Source: an uncultured Clostridium sp. (GTDB lineage: Bacteria > Bacillota > Clostridia > Lachnospirales > Lachnospiraceae). From it: a DNA stretch of 64,000 bases. Position numbers and translations under genes: made by a program. The notes beneath the pieces were generated by a model that saw nothing but the letters and a program-made list of their open reading frames with translations, was not told the origin of the DNA and did not search any database. Of the stretch, positions 1-9,588 are shown piece by piece (the stretch's first letter is position 1; each line of letters begins with the position of its first letter). The DNA lies in assembly GCA_946553025.1 (NCBI GenBank), contig CAMNRM010000011.1, forward strand, positions 1 to 64,000, read 5' to 3'.

Positions 1-7
1 AAAACGA

Positions 8-49
8 CTCTCGGAAGCCGCATAAAATAAGGCTTTGAGATTCCGAGAG
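8..49. repeat. Inverted repeat at the broken 5' end of an ABC ATPase gene
   Basis: CTCTCGGAA at 8-16 is mirrored by TTCCGAGAG at 41-49, with a second pairing AAGCC/GGCTT inside. All three forward frames carry a stop between 23 and 38. Recognisable ABC-ATPase coding sequence starts just to the right, at about 52. The hairpin could be the end of an inserted element or a local rearrangement; it does not match the other repeat families in this window. Confidence 0.5.
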
Positions 50-534
50 CCTATGGAATTAATAGGGAGGCTTCGCTCTGGGAGAATGCAATTATGGGCT
101 ATCACAGGGGAAAAGGGTCGGGAAAGCGCTTTCTTTTAAAACGCAGACAGGCCATGGCTTTTACCGAACAGATTATCCGTGAGTTTAAGGTGAAAGCCTC
201 CTCTCCCGGTTTAAAAATACAGACGCTTTCCGGGGGAAATATTCAAAAATTAATTGTCGGAAGGGAGTTTTTACAGGAAAACCGTCTGTTCATTATTGAA
301 GATCCCACACGGGGAATTGATATTGGGGCTATAGAATTTATCTGGAAAAAGATAGAATCCATGGCAGCTTCGGGGGCAGCTATTCTTCTGGTAAGCCATG
401 AGCTGCATGAGGTGATGGAGGTATCCGACCGGATTCTTGTGATGTATGACGGAAAGCTGTACGACGCAGGGAAACACGGCGAGAAGAGCGAAACGGAGAT
501 AGGGCTTTTGATGACGGGAGGTGGCTGTGCATGA
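31..534 (+). pseudogene. 5'-truncated ABC importer ATPase (nucleoside/simple-sugar type)
   Basis: This is the C-terminal half of an ATP-binding subunit of a BmpA/YufO-type importer, which would power uptake of nucleosides or sugars through the two permeases that follow. The second ABC cassette is recognisable: signature LSGGNIQK, Walker B-like FIIEDPTRGID and the switch histidine in LLVSHELHEV. Family-like residues (YGINREASLWENAIMGYH) extend upstream of the first ATG at 94 to about position 52, but an in-frame TAA at 28-30 and stops in the other two frames cut the gene off. The N-terminal cassette is therefore missing or separated. The end overlaps the next gene by 4 bases (ATGA), so it belongs to that operon. 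A 146-residue product from ATG 94 could still be made but would lack a Walker A motif. Confidence 0.7.
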
Positions 535-1604
535 GAAAACGGACAAAGGGCAGGAGCATGAACCGGGACGCGGTGTGGGATGCGATGAGGTATACAGGTT
601 CATTTGCCGCCGTTATGGTTATCGGCAGCCTCCTCATCCTCTGGCAGGGGGAAAATCCTGTTACCGCCATGCACTACATCCTTCAGGGAGCCTTTGGCAG
701 TATAAGAAATATCGGCAATACGCTGCGCTGGATCACCCCCTGTATCCTGACCGGGATTGCCGCAACCATTGCCTTTAAGTCCGGGGTGATGAATCTGGGG
801 ATTGAAGGACAGCTTTACTTTGGGGCCTATGCTGCTGCCCTGTTTGGATTTTATGTGCGTCTGCCCAGGCCATTGCATGTGACCGGGTGTCTTCTTGCCG
901 CAGGGACGGCAGGGATGGTGTTTGCCCTGCTTCCTGCGGTGATGAAGCTGGTTTTTCATGTCAATGAGATGATTACCACCCTAATGCTTAATTATATTGC
1001 GGTTTTGATAACGGAATATCTCACCTATGTGGTGATGGGCATCAGCGCGGCGGGGGACTCCCTGGCCCTGTCCACCCCGGCTATTCAGGATACGGCTCGT
1101 CTTACCAACCTGATTCCCAAGACAAATGCCAGCACCGGAATTTTTATTGCCGTGGGGCTTGTGGCGGCTACCTGCCTGCTCTACCGCTATACCGTGGTGG
1201 GCTACGAGTTAAAGCAGGTGGGAGAAAACCGCAGGTTTGCCCGGATTGGCGGGGTGAATGTGACAAAAACATTTCTGGCCATCTTTTTGCTGTCCGGCTT
1301 TGCGGCGGGGCTGTGCGGAAGTATTGAGGTACAGGGTACTTATGGAAAATTTACCGCCAGTTTTTCTAATAACCTGGGCTGGGACGGGATTATGATTGCC
1401 ATGATTGCCGGAAATAACCCGCTGATGGTTCTGGCGGTGGCAATGCTGTGGGGGATGTTAAAGGCCGGCTCTCTTCACATGGAACGCATGTGTGAAGTGA
1501 ACCGCCTGACGGTGCTTTTAATTCAGGCTTTGTTTGTTTTATTTGTTACCGTGGACTATAAAAAACTTGCGGGGACATTAAAGAGAAAGGCGGTGGCAGG
1601 ATAG
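531..1604 (+). CDS. ABC importer permease, BPD_transp_2 family (YufP-like)
   Basis: Integral membrane permease of 357 residues with about eight to ten hydrophobic segments. It belongs to the branched-chain/ribose/nucleoside permease family, which pairs with BmpA-type binding proteins. Segments such as GVMNLGIEGQLYFGAYAAAL and the later NNLGWDGIMIAMIAGNNPL are typical of the nucleoside subgroup. It overlaps the preceding ATPase by 4 bases. An alternative start at ATG 558 has GGCAGGAG just upstream. The following permease begins on its stop codon, so the two are translationally coupled. Substrate is inferred, not shown; purine nucleosides are plausible given the purine genes elsewhere in the window. 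Confidence 0.85.
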   Translation: MRKRTKGRSMNRDAVWDAMRYTGSFAAVMVIGSLLILWQGENPVTAMHYILQGAFGSIRNIGNTLRWITPCILTGIAATIAFKSGVMNLGIEGQLYFGAYAAALFGFYVRLPRPLHVTGCLLAAGTAGMVFALLPAVMKLVFHVNEMITTLMLNYIAVLITEYLTYVVMGISAAGDSLALSTPAIQDTARLTNLIPKTNASTGIFIAVGLVAATCLLYRYTVVGYELKQVGENRRFARIGGVNVTKTFLAIFLLSGFAAGLCGSIEVQGTYGKFTASFSNNLGWDGIMIAMIAGNNPLMVLAVAMLWGMLKAGSLHMERMCEVNRLTVLLIQALFVLFVTVDYKKLAGTLKRKAVAG

Positions 1605-2518
1605 TGCTGTTTATCTTATTTGGAAGCATTACCATGGCAGCGGCTCTGCGGATGGCTGTGCCGCTGATCCTATCATCTGTTGGCGGGTGTTTTGGGGACA
1701 GGACGGGGATTTTTAATATTGCCCTGGAAAGCTTTATGCTCTGCGCCGCCTTTTTTGCAACCCTGGGAACGTATTATGCGGGCAGTCCCTATGTGGGGGT
1801 TTTGTGCGGCATTGCAGCAGGTCTTTTTTGTGCCGTTTTATTCGGGATTTTTGTCTTTCATCTGGGGTCGAGCGGCATGGTGGTCAGCATAGCAATGAAC
1901 CTGGGGATGGATGCATTTACCTCCTTCCTTCTTCTTCATTTGTTTGGAAAACGGGGCTCTTTTATGGACCCGCGTCTGGTAAGTCTTCCCGTAATCCGCC
2001 TGCCGTTTGTTCATAAAATTCCCTATGTGGGGGAGGTGCTTGGAAGGCATAATATCATCGTTTATTTAACGCTTTTTGCCGTCATGGGAACCTGGATTGC
2101 CATGTATAAAACACCCTTTGGACTCCGGTTAAGGAGCGTGGGAATCAATGAAAAAGCGGCGCAGACCACGGGAACGAATGTGCTGCGCTATAAGTGGTAT
2201 TCGGTGCTGATTACCGGCTTTTTTGTGGGCGCTGCAGGTGCTGTTCTTCCTCTGGGAGGTACCTCTGTCTTTACGGAAAATATGTCTGCCGGGCGCGGAT
2301 TTTTAGCAGTTGCAGCCATTATGATTGCCCGGGGAAATCCTGTACTGGCGGCACTTTTCAGCTTTATGTTTGCCTATGCCCAGGCGCTGGCAGCAAGTAT
2401 GCAGAACTTTGGCATACCGTCCCAGATCGTGCTTGCCCTGCCCTATGTTCTGACGATTGTTGTATTGCTGGCTTCGGGAATTAGCGCAAGGAGGAGAGGA
2501 AGTTCTTTTGAGCATTGA
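1604..2518 (+). CDS. ABC importer permease, second subunit (YufQ-like)
   Basis: Second membrane permease of the same importer, 304 residues and about eight hydrophobic segments. It starts with GTG sharing one base with the TAG of the previous gene. The stretch RSVGINEKAAQTTGTNVLRYKWYSVLI resembles the cytoplasmic coupling loop of this family, and GTSVFTENMSAGRGFLAVAAIMIARGNP matches the conserved C-terminal half seen in YufQ-like proteins. Heteromeric permease pairs are the rule for BmpA-type transporters. No binding-protein gene lies in the window, so it would be upstream or elsewhere. Confidence 0.85.
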   Translation: MLFILFGSITMAAALRMAVPLILSSVGGCFGDRTGIFNIALESFMLCAAFFATLGTYYAGSPYVGVLCGIAAGLFCAVLFGIFVFHLGSSGMVVSIAMNLGMDAFTSFLLLHLFGKRGSFMDPRLVSLPVIRLPFVHKIPYVGEVLGRHNIIVYLTLFAVMGTWIAMYKTPFGLRLRSVGINEKAAQTTGTNVLRYKWYSVLITGFFVGAAGAVLPLGGTSVFTENMSAGRGFLAVAAIMIARGNPVLAALFSFMFAYAQALAASMQNFGIPSQIVLALPYVLTIVVLLASGISARRRGSSFEH

Positions 2519-2579
2519 AGATCGCTTATTTTATAAAGTTAGCTAAAAGTATCTGCGCAGTAATTTTTGAAAATGAATA

Positions 2580-2620
2580 TGTGCCGGAATTTTTGTACAG
2601 TCAAAGATTCCGGCACATTT
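2580..2620 (+). terminator. Hairpin after the ABC importer
   Basis: GTGCCGGAAT at 2581-2590 pairs perfectly with ATTCCGGCAC at 2607-2616, plus a flanking T-A pair, with a 16-base loop and then TTT. It lies about 60 bases after the permease stop and is a likely operon terminator. The rest of 2519-2906 is AT-rich with no gene seen; it probably holds the promoter of the small regulator (TTTACA, 18-base spacer, TATAAC near 2673-2702, weak match). Confidence 0.65.
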
Positions 2621-2906
2621 ACTTTAGCATCATGGATATTTTTACCATTTCCTTTTCTTTTGTAGACTTTTTACAACAAAAATGTTACAATAGTATAACA
2701 AATAAGGGCGGATAGATGGTTGCTGTGAGAGTTGAGAAGAGATTTTAAATACTGTAAAAAATTGGAAATGACAGCTTTTTTGGCAGAGTTTTGGTAAAAA
2801 AGGCAGGATTTCGGAAATTTTTTTACAAAATAATTGATTTTTTCTATTATATCGACCGCAAAGAGAAGGATTTTCGACTAAACTAAGGGAAAGGAGAGAT
2901 TGTACT

Positions 2907-3146
2907 ATGAACATTAACGAAGCAACCATTACTCGTATTCGTACTCTGAGCAAAGCCCAGAGGCTGTCCATGTATGAACTGGCTTATAAGACCGGGATGC
3001 CGCCGTCTACGGTAAAGAGCATTATGAATGGAAAGAGTAAGAACCCCGGGATCGTAAACATCAAAAAGATGGCAGAGGGCTTAGGATTAACCATCAGGGA
3101 ATTTTTTGATGATGATATTTTTGATAATTTAGAGCAGGACGAATAA
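2907..3146 (+). CDS. Small XRE-family HTH regulator
   Basis: A 79-residue protein that is almost entirely one Cro/C1-type helix-turn-helix. The recognition region is LAYKTGMPPSTVKSIMNGKS, followed by NIKKMAEGLGLTIREFFDD, a typical ending of this domain. It is preceded by AAAGGAGAGA, a strong ribosome binding site, and followed at once by a terminator, so it is a single-gene unit. It has no sensor domain. It resembles the short XRE proteins common in Lachnospiraceae; its target cannot be read from context. Confidence 0.8.
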   Translation: MNINEATITRIRTLSKAQRLSMYELAYKTGMPPSTVKSIMNGKSKNPGIVNIKKMAEGLGLTIREFFDDDIFDNLEQDE

Positions 3147-3161
3147 TGAGGAACCAAAGAG

Positions 3162-3206
3162 AACTGGCTGTCACATCCTTAGACGAGGGTGCAGCCAGTT
3201 TTTTCT
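3162..3206 (+). terminator. Rho-independent terminator after the XRE gene
   Basis: AACTGGCTG (3162-3170) pairs with CAGCCAGTT (3192-3200), followed by TTTTTCTAT. The stem is 9 bp with a T tract, a standard intrinsic terminator. Confidence 0.85.
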
Positions 3207-3283
3207 ATATTTAGATAAAGCTTTCTATCTTTTAATTTTATTTGCAAGGATGCATGAAAATAGTATGAGTTTAGAGGAAAATA

Positions 3284-3292
3284 TGGTATACT
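3284..3292 (+). promoter_or_regulatory. Extended -10 promoter for the dGTPase-primase block
   Basis: TGGTATACT matches the extended -10 motif TGnTATAAT with one change. No clear -35 is visible at the right distance. It sits about 110 bases before the GTG start of the dGTPase gene and is the best promoter candidate for this transcription unit. Confidence 0.45.
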
Positions 3293-3404
3293 GATAGAAA
3301 ATAGTTTACAAAATCGCTGGATGAACAGAAAAGCAGGCGAAAAGACCTGAAAAAGAACCAAAACAACAAAAGACCTGGAAAAACAAAAGAAGGGAGAGGG
3401 CATT

Positions 3405-4409
3405 GTGCGTATACGGGAGAGATTGGAACAGTTGGAGAAGGAAAAACTCAGTGTCTATGCGTCCTTAAGCAGTGAAACCAGGGGGCGGGATGTATGGGAA
3501 GAACCCTGTGATATACGTCCTGATTATCAGCGGGACAGGGACCGGATTTTACACAGCAAGTCGTTTCGCCGCTTAAAGCATAAAACGCAGGTGTTTTTAG
3601 CGCCAGAAGGGGATCATTACCGGACACGCCTGACGCACACCCTGGAGGTTTCGCAGATTGCCCGGACCATTGCCAAATCTCTCCGTCTGAATGAGGATTT
3701 AACCGAGGCCATTGCCCTGGGTCATGATCTGGGGCACACGCCGTTCGGACACTCCGGGGAAGAGGTGCTAAACCAAATCTGTCCCCAGGGATTTGCCCAT
3801 TATCAGCAGAGCGTAAGGATTGTGGAAAAGCTGGAAAAAAACGGAAAAGGATTAAACCTGACCTGGGAGGTTCGGGACGGGATTTTAAATCACAGAACCA
3901 GCGGTCATCCTTCGACCTTAGAGGGGGCTGTGGTTCGGCTTTCCGATAAGATTGCCTATATTAACCACGATATTGACGATGCCATCCGCGCAAGGCTTTT
4001 TAAGGAGGAAGATTTGCCGGGGGAATACACGCAGGTTCTCGGAAAAAGCGTGCGCGAGCGTCTGGATTTGATGGTTCATGATATTATCCGAAACAGCCTT
4101 GACCGTCCGCAGATTTTAATGTCGCCCGAGGTGGAAAAGGCGATGAAGGACCTGCGGGAGTGGATGTTTGCCCATGTCTACCAGAGCAATATCCCCAAGG
4201 CCGAGGAGGGAAAGGCGCAGCAGCTGATTGTGTTTTTATATGAATACTACTGCCGCTATGTGGACAGGCTCCCGCAGGAGTACCAGAAGATGATGGCTGA
4301 AGGAGAAACCAAAGAGCGCGTGGTCTGTGACTATATTGCCGGGATGAGCGACAGTTACGCGATTGATCAGTTCGAGGAACTGTTCGTACCCAAGGCGTGG
4401 AAGGCATAA
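3405..4409 (+). CDS. dgt: dGTPase-like HD-domain triphosphohydrolase
   Basis: Hydrolyses deoxynucleoside triphosphates to the nucleoside and triphosphate in the characterised family members. The HD metal motif is plain: HTLEVSQIARTIA early, then the His-Asp pair at residues 107-108 in LGHDLGHTPFGHSGEE. RSKSFRRL-type residues (SKSFRRLKHKTQVF) near residue 50 are also family-typical. At 334 residues it is the short deoxyguanosinetriphosphate triphosphohydrolase-like type found in Firmicutes. It starts at GTG after AGGGAGAGGG. It sits directly upstream of dnaG, a common clostridial order that links nucleotide pool control and replication. Confidence 0.88.
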   Translation: MRIRERLEQLEKEKLSVYASLSSETRGRDVWEEPCDIRPDYQRDRDRILHSKSFRRLKHKTQVFLAPEGDHYRTRLTHTLEVSQIARTIAKSLRLNEDLTEAIALGHDLGHTPFGHSGEEVLNQICPQGFAHYQQSVRIVEKLEKNGKGLNLTWEVRDGILNHRTSGHPSTLEGAVVRLSDKIAYINHDIDDAIRARLFKEEDLPGEYTQVLGKSVRERLDLMVHDIIRNSLDRPQILMSPEVEKAMKDLREWMFAHVYQSNIPKAEEGKAQQLIVFLYEYYCRYVDRLPQEYQKMMAEGETKERVVCDYIAGMSDSYAIDQFEELFVPKAWKA

Positions 4410-4455
4410 ACGTTTTGATGCTTCTATTATTTTATCAAGAAAGGACGGGGATTTC

Positions 4456-6312
4456 ATGCGTTATTCCGAGGATGTTATTGAAGAAGTGCGGATGAAAAAT
4501 GATATTGTTGATGTAATTTCCGGCTATGTAAAGCTTCAGAAAAAGGGAAGCAGTTACTTTGGCCTTTGTCCTTTCCACAATGAAAAATCCCCCTCGTTTT
4601 CCGTGTCGCCGGGGAAGCAGATGTATTACTGTTTTGGCTGCGGTGCCGGGGGAAATGTAATTACCTTTATTATGGAATATGAAAACTATTCTTTTGGGGA
4701 GGCGCTGAAACTCTTGGCGGATAGGGCAGGCATTGTCCTTCCCAAGCAGGAGATGAGCCAGGAGGAAAAGCAGCAGGAGGACAGCAAAAAGCGGCTTCTG
4801 GAAGTGAATAAGCTGGCGGCAAATTATTTTTATTACCAGTTAAAGCACCCGCAGGGACAGGACGGCTATGCCTACTTAAAGAAAAGGCAGCTTACCGATG
4901 AAACGATTCGTCATTTTGGCCTGGGCTTTGCCAATAAAACCAGCGACGATTTATACCGCTATTTAAAGAATAAAGGTTATGAGGACAGCTTTTTAAAGGA
5001 CAGCGGTCTGGTTACCATCGAAGAACGGGGAGGTCATGACAAGTTCTGGAACCGGGTAATGTTTCCGATTATGGATGTAAATAACCGGGTGATTGGTTTT
5101 GGCGGACGGGTGATGGGGGACGGGATGCCCAAGTACTTAAATTCCCCGGAAACCAGGCTTTTTGATAAGAGCAGGAACTTATTCGGCCTGAATTTCGCCC
5201 GGACTTCCCGGGAAAAATACCTTTTAATCTGCGAGGGCTATATGGATGTTATTGCCCTGCATCAGGCCGGATTTACCCAGGCGGTGGCATCCCTTGGAAC
5301 CGCATTTACCCCACAGCACGCCGTGCTTTTAAAGCGGTATACAACCCAGGTGATCTTAACCTACGACAGCGACGAGGCGGGGATAAAAGCAGCCCTGCGG
5401 GCGATTCCCATACTGCGGGAGGCCGGGATTTCGATTAAGGTTTTAAATATGAAGCCCTATAAAGATCCGGATGAATTTATTAAAAATTTAGGGGCGGAGG
5501 AATTTAGCAGGAGGATTGCCCAGGCAAAGAACAGCTTTTTATATGAAATTGATGTGCTTAAGAGCCGGTATTCCTTAGAAGACCCCGAACAGAAGACACA
5601 GTTTTACCAGGAAACGGCAAAGAAGCTTTTAATCTTTTCCGAAGCCTTAGAGAGGGATAACTATATCCAGGCGGTATCGAGGGAACATTTCATCCCCTAT
5701 GAGGATTTAAAGCGTCTGGTCAATCAGTTTGGCAGCCGTCTGGGAATCCAGGATTCCTATCGATCCCTTGGCAGAGCAAGGGAAAACGGAGGCGATATGG
5801 GGGCACAGGCAGGGGATAGGTTTGCCGTGCAGCAGGAAGACAGAAATACAACAGGAAGGGAAGCCGGGAAAAAGGGCAGGGGGAAAAATGAAAAAGAAGA
5901 AAAAACCAGACAGCCCCAGCGCCTTCTTTTAACCTGGCTGATTGAACGACCGTCCCTTTTTGCAAAGATTGAAGGGATTATCTCGGCAGAGGATTTTGTA
6001 GAACCTCTGTACCGCCAGGTAGCAGAGATGGTATTTGCCGGGCATAAGGCGGGGGAGATTAAGCCTGCCGGGATATTAAATCATTTTATTAACGACGAGG
6101 AGGAATACAGGGAAGTGGCTGCGCTGTTTAACGCCAGCCTGAAGGAATCACTGAATAACGAAGAACAGAAGAAAGCATTCTCGGAAACTGTGCGGAAGGT
6201 AAAGAAAAACAGCCTGGACTGGGCAGGACGCAATGCGCGGGATATCCAGGAGTTTCAGCGGATTGTCCGCGAACAGGCGGCCCTGGGAAGTCTGCATATT
6301 TCTTTGGATTGA
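4456..6312 (+). CDS. dnaG: DNA primase
   Basis: Makes RNA primers at the replication fork. The N-terminal zinc ribbon has Cys38, His41, Cys59 and Cys62 (CPFH...CFGC). The catalytic core carries the RNAP basic region and Toprim motifs [18 protein letters not shown] and [10 protein letters not shown] charged, Gln- and Lys-rich linker around 5780-5920 precedes the C-terminal helicase-binding domain. The start at 4456 is chosen because the protein then begins [11 protein letters not shown] as in relatives and has AAAGGA upstream; the frame is open further back, into the dGTPase gene. Length 618 residues, normal for DnaG. It is followed by rpoD, the classic Firmicutes macromolecular-synthesis order. 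Confidence 0.95.
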   Translation: MRYSEDVIEEVRMKNDIVDVISGYVKLQKKGSSYFGLCPFHNEKSPSFSVSPGKQMYYCFGCGAGGNVITFIMEYENYSFGEALKLLADRAGIVLPKQEMSQEEKQQEDSKKRLLEVNKLAANYFYYQLKHPQGQDGYAYLKKRQLTDETIRHFGLGFANKTSDDLYRYLKNKGYEDSFLKDSGLVTIEERGGHDKFWNRVMFPIMDVNNRVIGFGGRVMGDGMPKYLNSPETRLFDKSRNLFGLNFARTSREKYLLICEGYMDVIALHQAGFTQAVASLGTAFTPQHAVLLKRYTTQVILTYDSDEAGIKAALRAIPILREAGISIKVLNMKPYKDPDEFIKNLGAEEFSRRIAQAKNSFLYEIDVLKSRYSLEDPEQKTQFYQETAKKLLIFSEALERDNYIQAVSREHFIPYEDLKRLVNQFGSRLGIQDSYRSLGRARENGGDMGAQAGDRFAVQQEDRNTTGREAGKKGRGKNEKEEKTRQPQRLLLTWLIERPSLFAKIEGIISAEDFVEPLYRQVAEMVFAGHKAGEIKPAGILNHFINDEEEYREVAALFNASLKESLNNEEQKKAFSETVRKVKKNSLDWAGRNARDIQEFQRIVREQAALGSLHISLD

Positions 6313-6370
6313 GGAAAGACTAAAGAAGGTGAATAAGGGCTTAGACCCGTGCGTAGAACTTGGAAAAAGG

Positions 6371-7501
6371 ATGGGAGATATGGGAGAAAGAACAGAGAAG
6401 TTTGCAGAGAAGCTGGCTGGTCTTCGGGAGTTTGCAAAGAAAAAAAAGAATGTCCTTGAACCGCAGGAGATTTTCGACTATTTTCAGCCGGAAAATCTGG
6501 ATGCGGAACAGTTGGATCAGGTGTATGAGTTTCTGGATGCACATCATATAGATATCCTGCCCACGCTGGAAGGGGATTTGGATCTGGACGAGGTGCTTCT
6601 TAATGAAGAAGAACTGGAACAGGAGGAAGAGATTGATGTGGAAAACATCGATCTTTCCGTGCCGGAGGGCGTGAGCCTGGAAGATCCGGTTCGTATGTAT
6701 TTAAAGGAAATCGGAAAAGTGCCGCTTCTGTCCCTGGAAGAAGAAATAGAACTGGCAAAGCGGATTGAACTGGGGGATGAGGGGGCAAAGAAACGGCTTG
6801 CCGAGGCAAACCTGCGCCTGGTGGTCAGCATTGCCAAGAAATATTCCGGGCGGGGGATGCAGTTTTTGGACTTAATCCAGGAAGGAAACTTAGGACTGAT
6901 TAAGGCCGTGGAAAAGTTTGACTATACCAAGGGCTATAAATTCAGCACCTATGCGACCTGGTGGATTCGTCAGGCGATCACCCGGGCGATTGCCGATCAG
7001 GCACGGACTATCCGGATTCCTGTCCATATGGTGGAAACCATTAACCGTCTGGTCCGCACCTCACGATTCCTTCTCCAGTCCCTGGGCCGGGAGCCGACAG
7101 CCGAGGAAATCGCCGCAGAGATGGAACTTCCGGCAGAGCGGGTTCGCGAAATTATGAAAATCGCCCAGGACCCGGTTTCCTTAGAAACCCCGATTGGCGA
7201 GGAAGAGGACAGCCATCTGGGAGATTTTATCCAGGATGAACATGTGATGGTGCCTGTGGACGCAGCGACCTTTACCCTGCTGCACGAACAGCTGATGGAG
7301 GTTTTGGACACGCTGACCGAAAGGGAGCAGAAGGTGTTAAAGCTGCGGTTTGGTCTGGATGACGGAAGGCCGAGGACGCTTGAGGAGGTAGGAAAAGAGT
7401 TTCAGGTAACCCGGGAAAGGATACGCCAGATTGAGGCCAAAGCCCTCAGAAAGCTCCGCCATCCCAGCCGAAGCAGGAAATTAAAGGATTATCTGGACTG
7501 A
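6371..7501 (+). CDS. rpoD: RNA polymerase primary sigma factor (sigma-70/SigA)
   Basis: Directs RNA polymerase to housekeeping promoters. Seen in order: short acidic region 1.1, region 1.2 ([20 protein letters not shown]), region 2 with the core-binding and -10 segment ([20 protein letters not shown] through [20 protein letters not shown]), region 3, and the region 4 helix-turn-helix ([20 protein letters not shown]). The protein ends [10 protein letters not shown] as expected. ATG 6371 gives a normal N terminus with GGAA six bases upstream; GTG 6329 after GAGGAAAG is a possible alternative. The consensus -10 boxes noted elsewhere in this window fit this sigma factor. Confidence 0.95.
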   Translation: MGDMGERTEKFAEKLAGLREFAKKKKNVLEPQEIFDYFQPENLDAEQLDQVYEFLDAHHIDILPTLEGDLDLDEVLLNEEELEQEEEIDVENIDLSVPEGVSLEDPVRMYLKEIGKVPLLSLEEEIELAKRIELGDEGAKKRLAEANLRLVVSIAKKYSGRGMQFLDLIQEGNLGLIKAVEKFDYTKGYKFSTYATWWIRQAITRAIADQARTIRIPVHMVETINRLVRTSRFLLQSLGREPTAEEIAAEMELPAERVREIMKIAQDPVSLETPIGEEEDSHLGDFIQDEHVMVPVDAATFTLLHEQLMEVLDTLTEREQKVLKLRFGLDDGRPRTLEEVGKEFQVTRERIRQIEAKALRKLRHPSRSRKLKDYLD

Positions 7502-7635
7502 ATGTTGGGGGGAAAATAAAGAATTATCCGGATGGAATGCCAGGAAGAAAACATCTGGTGCAGCCGGGTGTGGGGATAAGATATTGCGGCAGGGAGCAGG
7601 AGAAAGCAGAGAATACAGGTTGAGGAGAGGAAAGA

Positions 7636-8337
7636 ATGAAGTTGTCAAAACGCCTGGAAATGGTGGCTTCCTTTGTAGAGCGAGGAAGCCGGATTGCGGA
7701 TATCGGGACGGATCACGGCTATCTTCCCATTGCCCTGATTGAACGGGGAGTTAGTCCGGGGGCAATCGCCATGGATATCGGGCAGGGGCCTCTTGCGCGG
7801 GCGAGGGAGCATGTTTTGGCCTGTGGGATGGAAGATAAGATTGAACTGCGGTTAAGCGACGGACTGGCAGCGTTAAAGCCCGGGGAGGCGGATACCGTGG
7901 TGATTGCCGGAATGGGCGGCGAGCTGGTGCTACATATCTTAGAACGGGGAAAAGCACTGTGGGAGAGTACAGGCGCGTTTGTGCTCTCGCCGCAGTCCGA
8001 ACTGGATAAGGTGAGAATTTATCTGGAAAAAAATGGTTTTTGTATTGCGCGTGAGGCGATGGTTTTTGAGGATGGAAAGTTCTATACGGTTATGCTGGCA
8101 AAGCGGGGAAGGATGAGTCTTGACCGCCTGGCACATTACCTGTATGGGAAATATCTGATAGAAGCAGGGGATTCGGTGCTGGCTTTGTATCTGGAAAAAG
8201 AGAAGGCAAGGATGCAGGCCATCCTTTGGGAACTTGAGGGCCAGGAAACGAAAAAGGCACAGGAAGCGAGAGAAAAGCTTCTCTGTGAACTTGGATGGAT
8301 AAAGGAGGTACAGGATGAAATGCAGGGAGATAATTGA
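7636..8337 (+). CDS. trmK: tRNA (adenine22-N1)-methyltransferase TrmK
   Basis: S-adenosylmethionine-dependent enzyme that methylates A22 in the tRNA D-arm, known from Bacillus YqfN. The class I SAM motif IADIGTDHGYLPIAL lies near residues 20-35. VIAGMGGELVLHIL and FVLSPQSELDKVRIYLEKNGF are further family signatures. Length 233 residues is normal. The C-terminal third is charged and probably coiled coil, as in known TrmK. Its 3' end overlaps the next gene by 23 bases, and dnaG-rpoD-trmK-nif3 is a conserved Firmicutes arrangement. Confidence 0.9.
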   Translation: MKLSKRLEMVASFVERGSRIADIGTDHGYLPIALIERGVSPGAIAMDIGQGPLARAREHVLACGMEDKIELRLSDGLAALKPGEADTVVIAGMGGELVLHILERGKALWESTGAFVLSPQSELDKVRIYLEKNGFCIAREAMVFEDGKFYTVMLAKRGRMSLDRLAHYLYGKYLIEAGDSVLALYLEKEKARMQAILWELEGQETKKAQEAREKLLCELGWIKEVQDEMQGDN

Positions 8338-9121
8338 ACACTTAAACTGCCTTGCGCCGGAAATGATGGCCTGCAGCTGGGATAATCCGGGGCTTTTGGC
8401 GGGTCGGTTTGAAAAAGAGGTAAAAAAGATTTATCTTGCGCTCGACGCCACGGATCAGGTGGTTTTGGCGGCGGCAGCGGCGGGGGCAGACATGCTGATT
8501 ACGCACCATCCGCTGATTTTTAAGGCGGTGAAGAAGGTGAATGACGGGGACTTTATCGGGAGAAGGCTGGTTGCGCTTTTGCAGGCAGATATTTCCTATT
8601 ATGCCATGCACACAAACTTTGACAGTGCGCCGGGATGTATGGCGGATATGGCAGCAGAGAAGATGGGACTGACGGATACCCATGTGCTGGAGCCGGAGGG
8701 AGAAATCGACGGGGTTGTCTATGGGATAGGGAAGATAGGGAATCTGGAGAAGGAAGTCAGCCTCAGGGAACTGGCCGGGCTGGTGAAGGAAAGGTTTGGA
8801 CTTGAGGCAGTTACGGTGTATGGTGAAGGGGATGGAGATAAGTGCGGTAAGAGGTATTTGCGCTGTGCGATTTCACCGGGGTCCGGGGGGAGTATGGTGG
8901 ATATTGCGATAAAGGAGGGAGCACAGGTACTGATTACCGGGGATATCGGGCATCATGAGGGGATTGACAGCGTGGCAAGAGGGATGGCGGTGATCGATGC
9001 CGGACATTATGGGCTGGAACATGGGTTTGTGGAATTTATGGAAGGGTATCTGCATAGAACGTTTGGGGGAGAGATTGAGGTGATGAAGGAGGAGAAGAGG
9101 TTTCCGGGGGTGGTTTATTAA
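8315..9121 (+). CDS. NIF3-like dinuclear metal-centre protein
   Basis: Member of the NIF3/YqfO family, a conserved protein with a two-metal site whose biochemical role is unsettled (often mislabelled GTP cyclohydrolase I type 2). Metal ligands are visible: His64-His65 in THHPLIF, His99 and Asp103 in MHTNFDSAPG, and the C-terminal HYGLEHGFVEF. The 268-residue length shows it lacks the PII-like insertion seen in the ~370-residue versions such as Bacillus YqfO. It overlaps trmK, so the two are translationally coupled. After its stop there is no clear terminator but a pair of inverted structured repeats. Confidence 0.85.
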   Translation: MKCREIIEHLNCLAPEMMACSWDNPGLLAGRFEKEVKKIYLALDATDQVVLAAAAAGADMLITHHPLIFKAVKKVNDGDFIGRRLVALLQADISYYAMHTNFDSAPGCMADMAAEKMGLTDTHVLEPEGEIDGVVYGIGKIGNLEKEVSLRELAGLVKERFGLEAVTVYGEGDGDKCGKRYLRCAISPGSGGSMVDIAIKEGAQVLITGDIGHHEGIDSVARGMAVIDAGHYGLEHGFVEFMEGYLHRTFGGEIEVMKEEKRFPGVVY

Positions 9122-9175
9122 GGAAGGGAAGCCGGTTTGTATTGGTTTGATTGGGGAATTAAGTCCGTCCGCTCC

Positions 9176-9299
9176 GGCAGGGCCTATTCCAACGTCACCA
9201 CGCTTTCGCTCCGCATAGAACGCAGCGGACGCTAAGCTCGAAAAGACCTCGCTAAGCGTCGGCGTTATATAGGGGATTCCTTTTGGAATAGCCCCTGCC
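9176..9299 (+). repeat. Structured repeat family 2, copy A
   Basis: Left arm GGCAGGGCCTATTCCAA (9176-9192) pairs with TTGGAATAGCCCCTGCC (9283-9299) with one mismatch. The 90-base core between them contains CACCACGCTTTCGCTCCGCA, GCGGACGCTAA, AGACCTCG and TATAGGGGATTCC. The same core recurs inverted at 9397-9521 and direct at 60753-60879. The arms differ between copies while remaining self-complementary. Confidence 0.85.
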
Positions 9300-9396
9300 T
9301 GCGCTGCAATATGGGCTAACGAGTTGATGAGTAAGCTTCGCTATGTTATGTTGATTTTGTCTTTGGAAATAAATTCTATTTAGTATACCAGCGGAA

Positions 9397-9521
9397 GCAG
9401 AGCCATGTTCCGTGAGGAATCCCCTATAGAACGTCGGCGCTTAACGAGGTTCTTCACGAGTTTAGCGTCCGTTACGTTCTATGTGGAGCGAAAGCGTGGT
9501 GACGACGGAATATGGCTCTGC
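9397..9521 (-). repeat. Structured repeat family 2, copy B (inverted)
   Basis: On the minus strand this matches copy A in its core. Arms are GCAGAGCCATGTTCCG (9397-9412) and CGGAATATGGCTCTGC (9506-9521), pairing except for one G-T. With copy A it makes a head-to-head pair around an unremarkable ~97-base spacer, so the whole 9176-9521 region could fold on itself. It fills most of the gap between nif3 and the kinase gene; no gene is seen in this gap. Confidence 0.85.
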
Positions 9522-9588
9522 TGCAGCGGAAAAGCATGACAGGAAACATTGATTTAAATAAAAAATACATAAAAACAGGAGGACCTTA

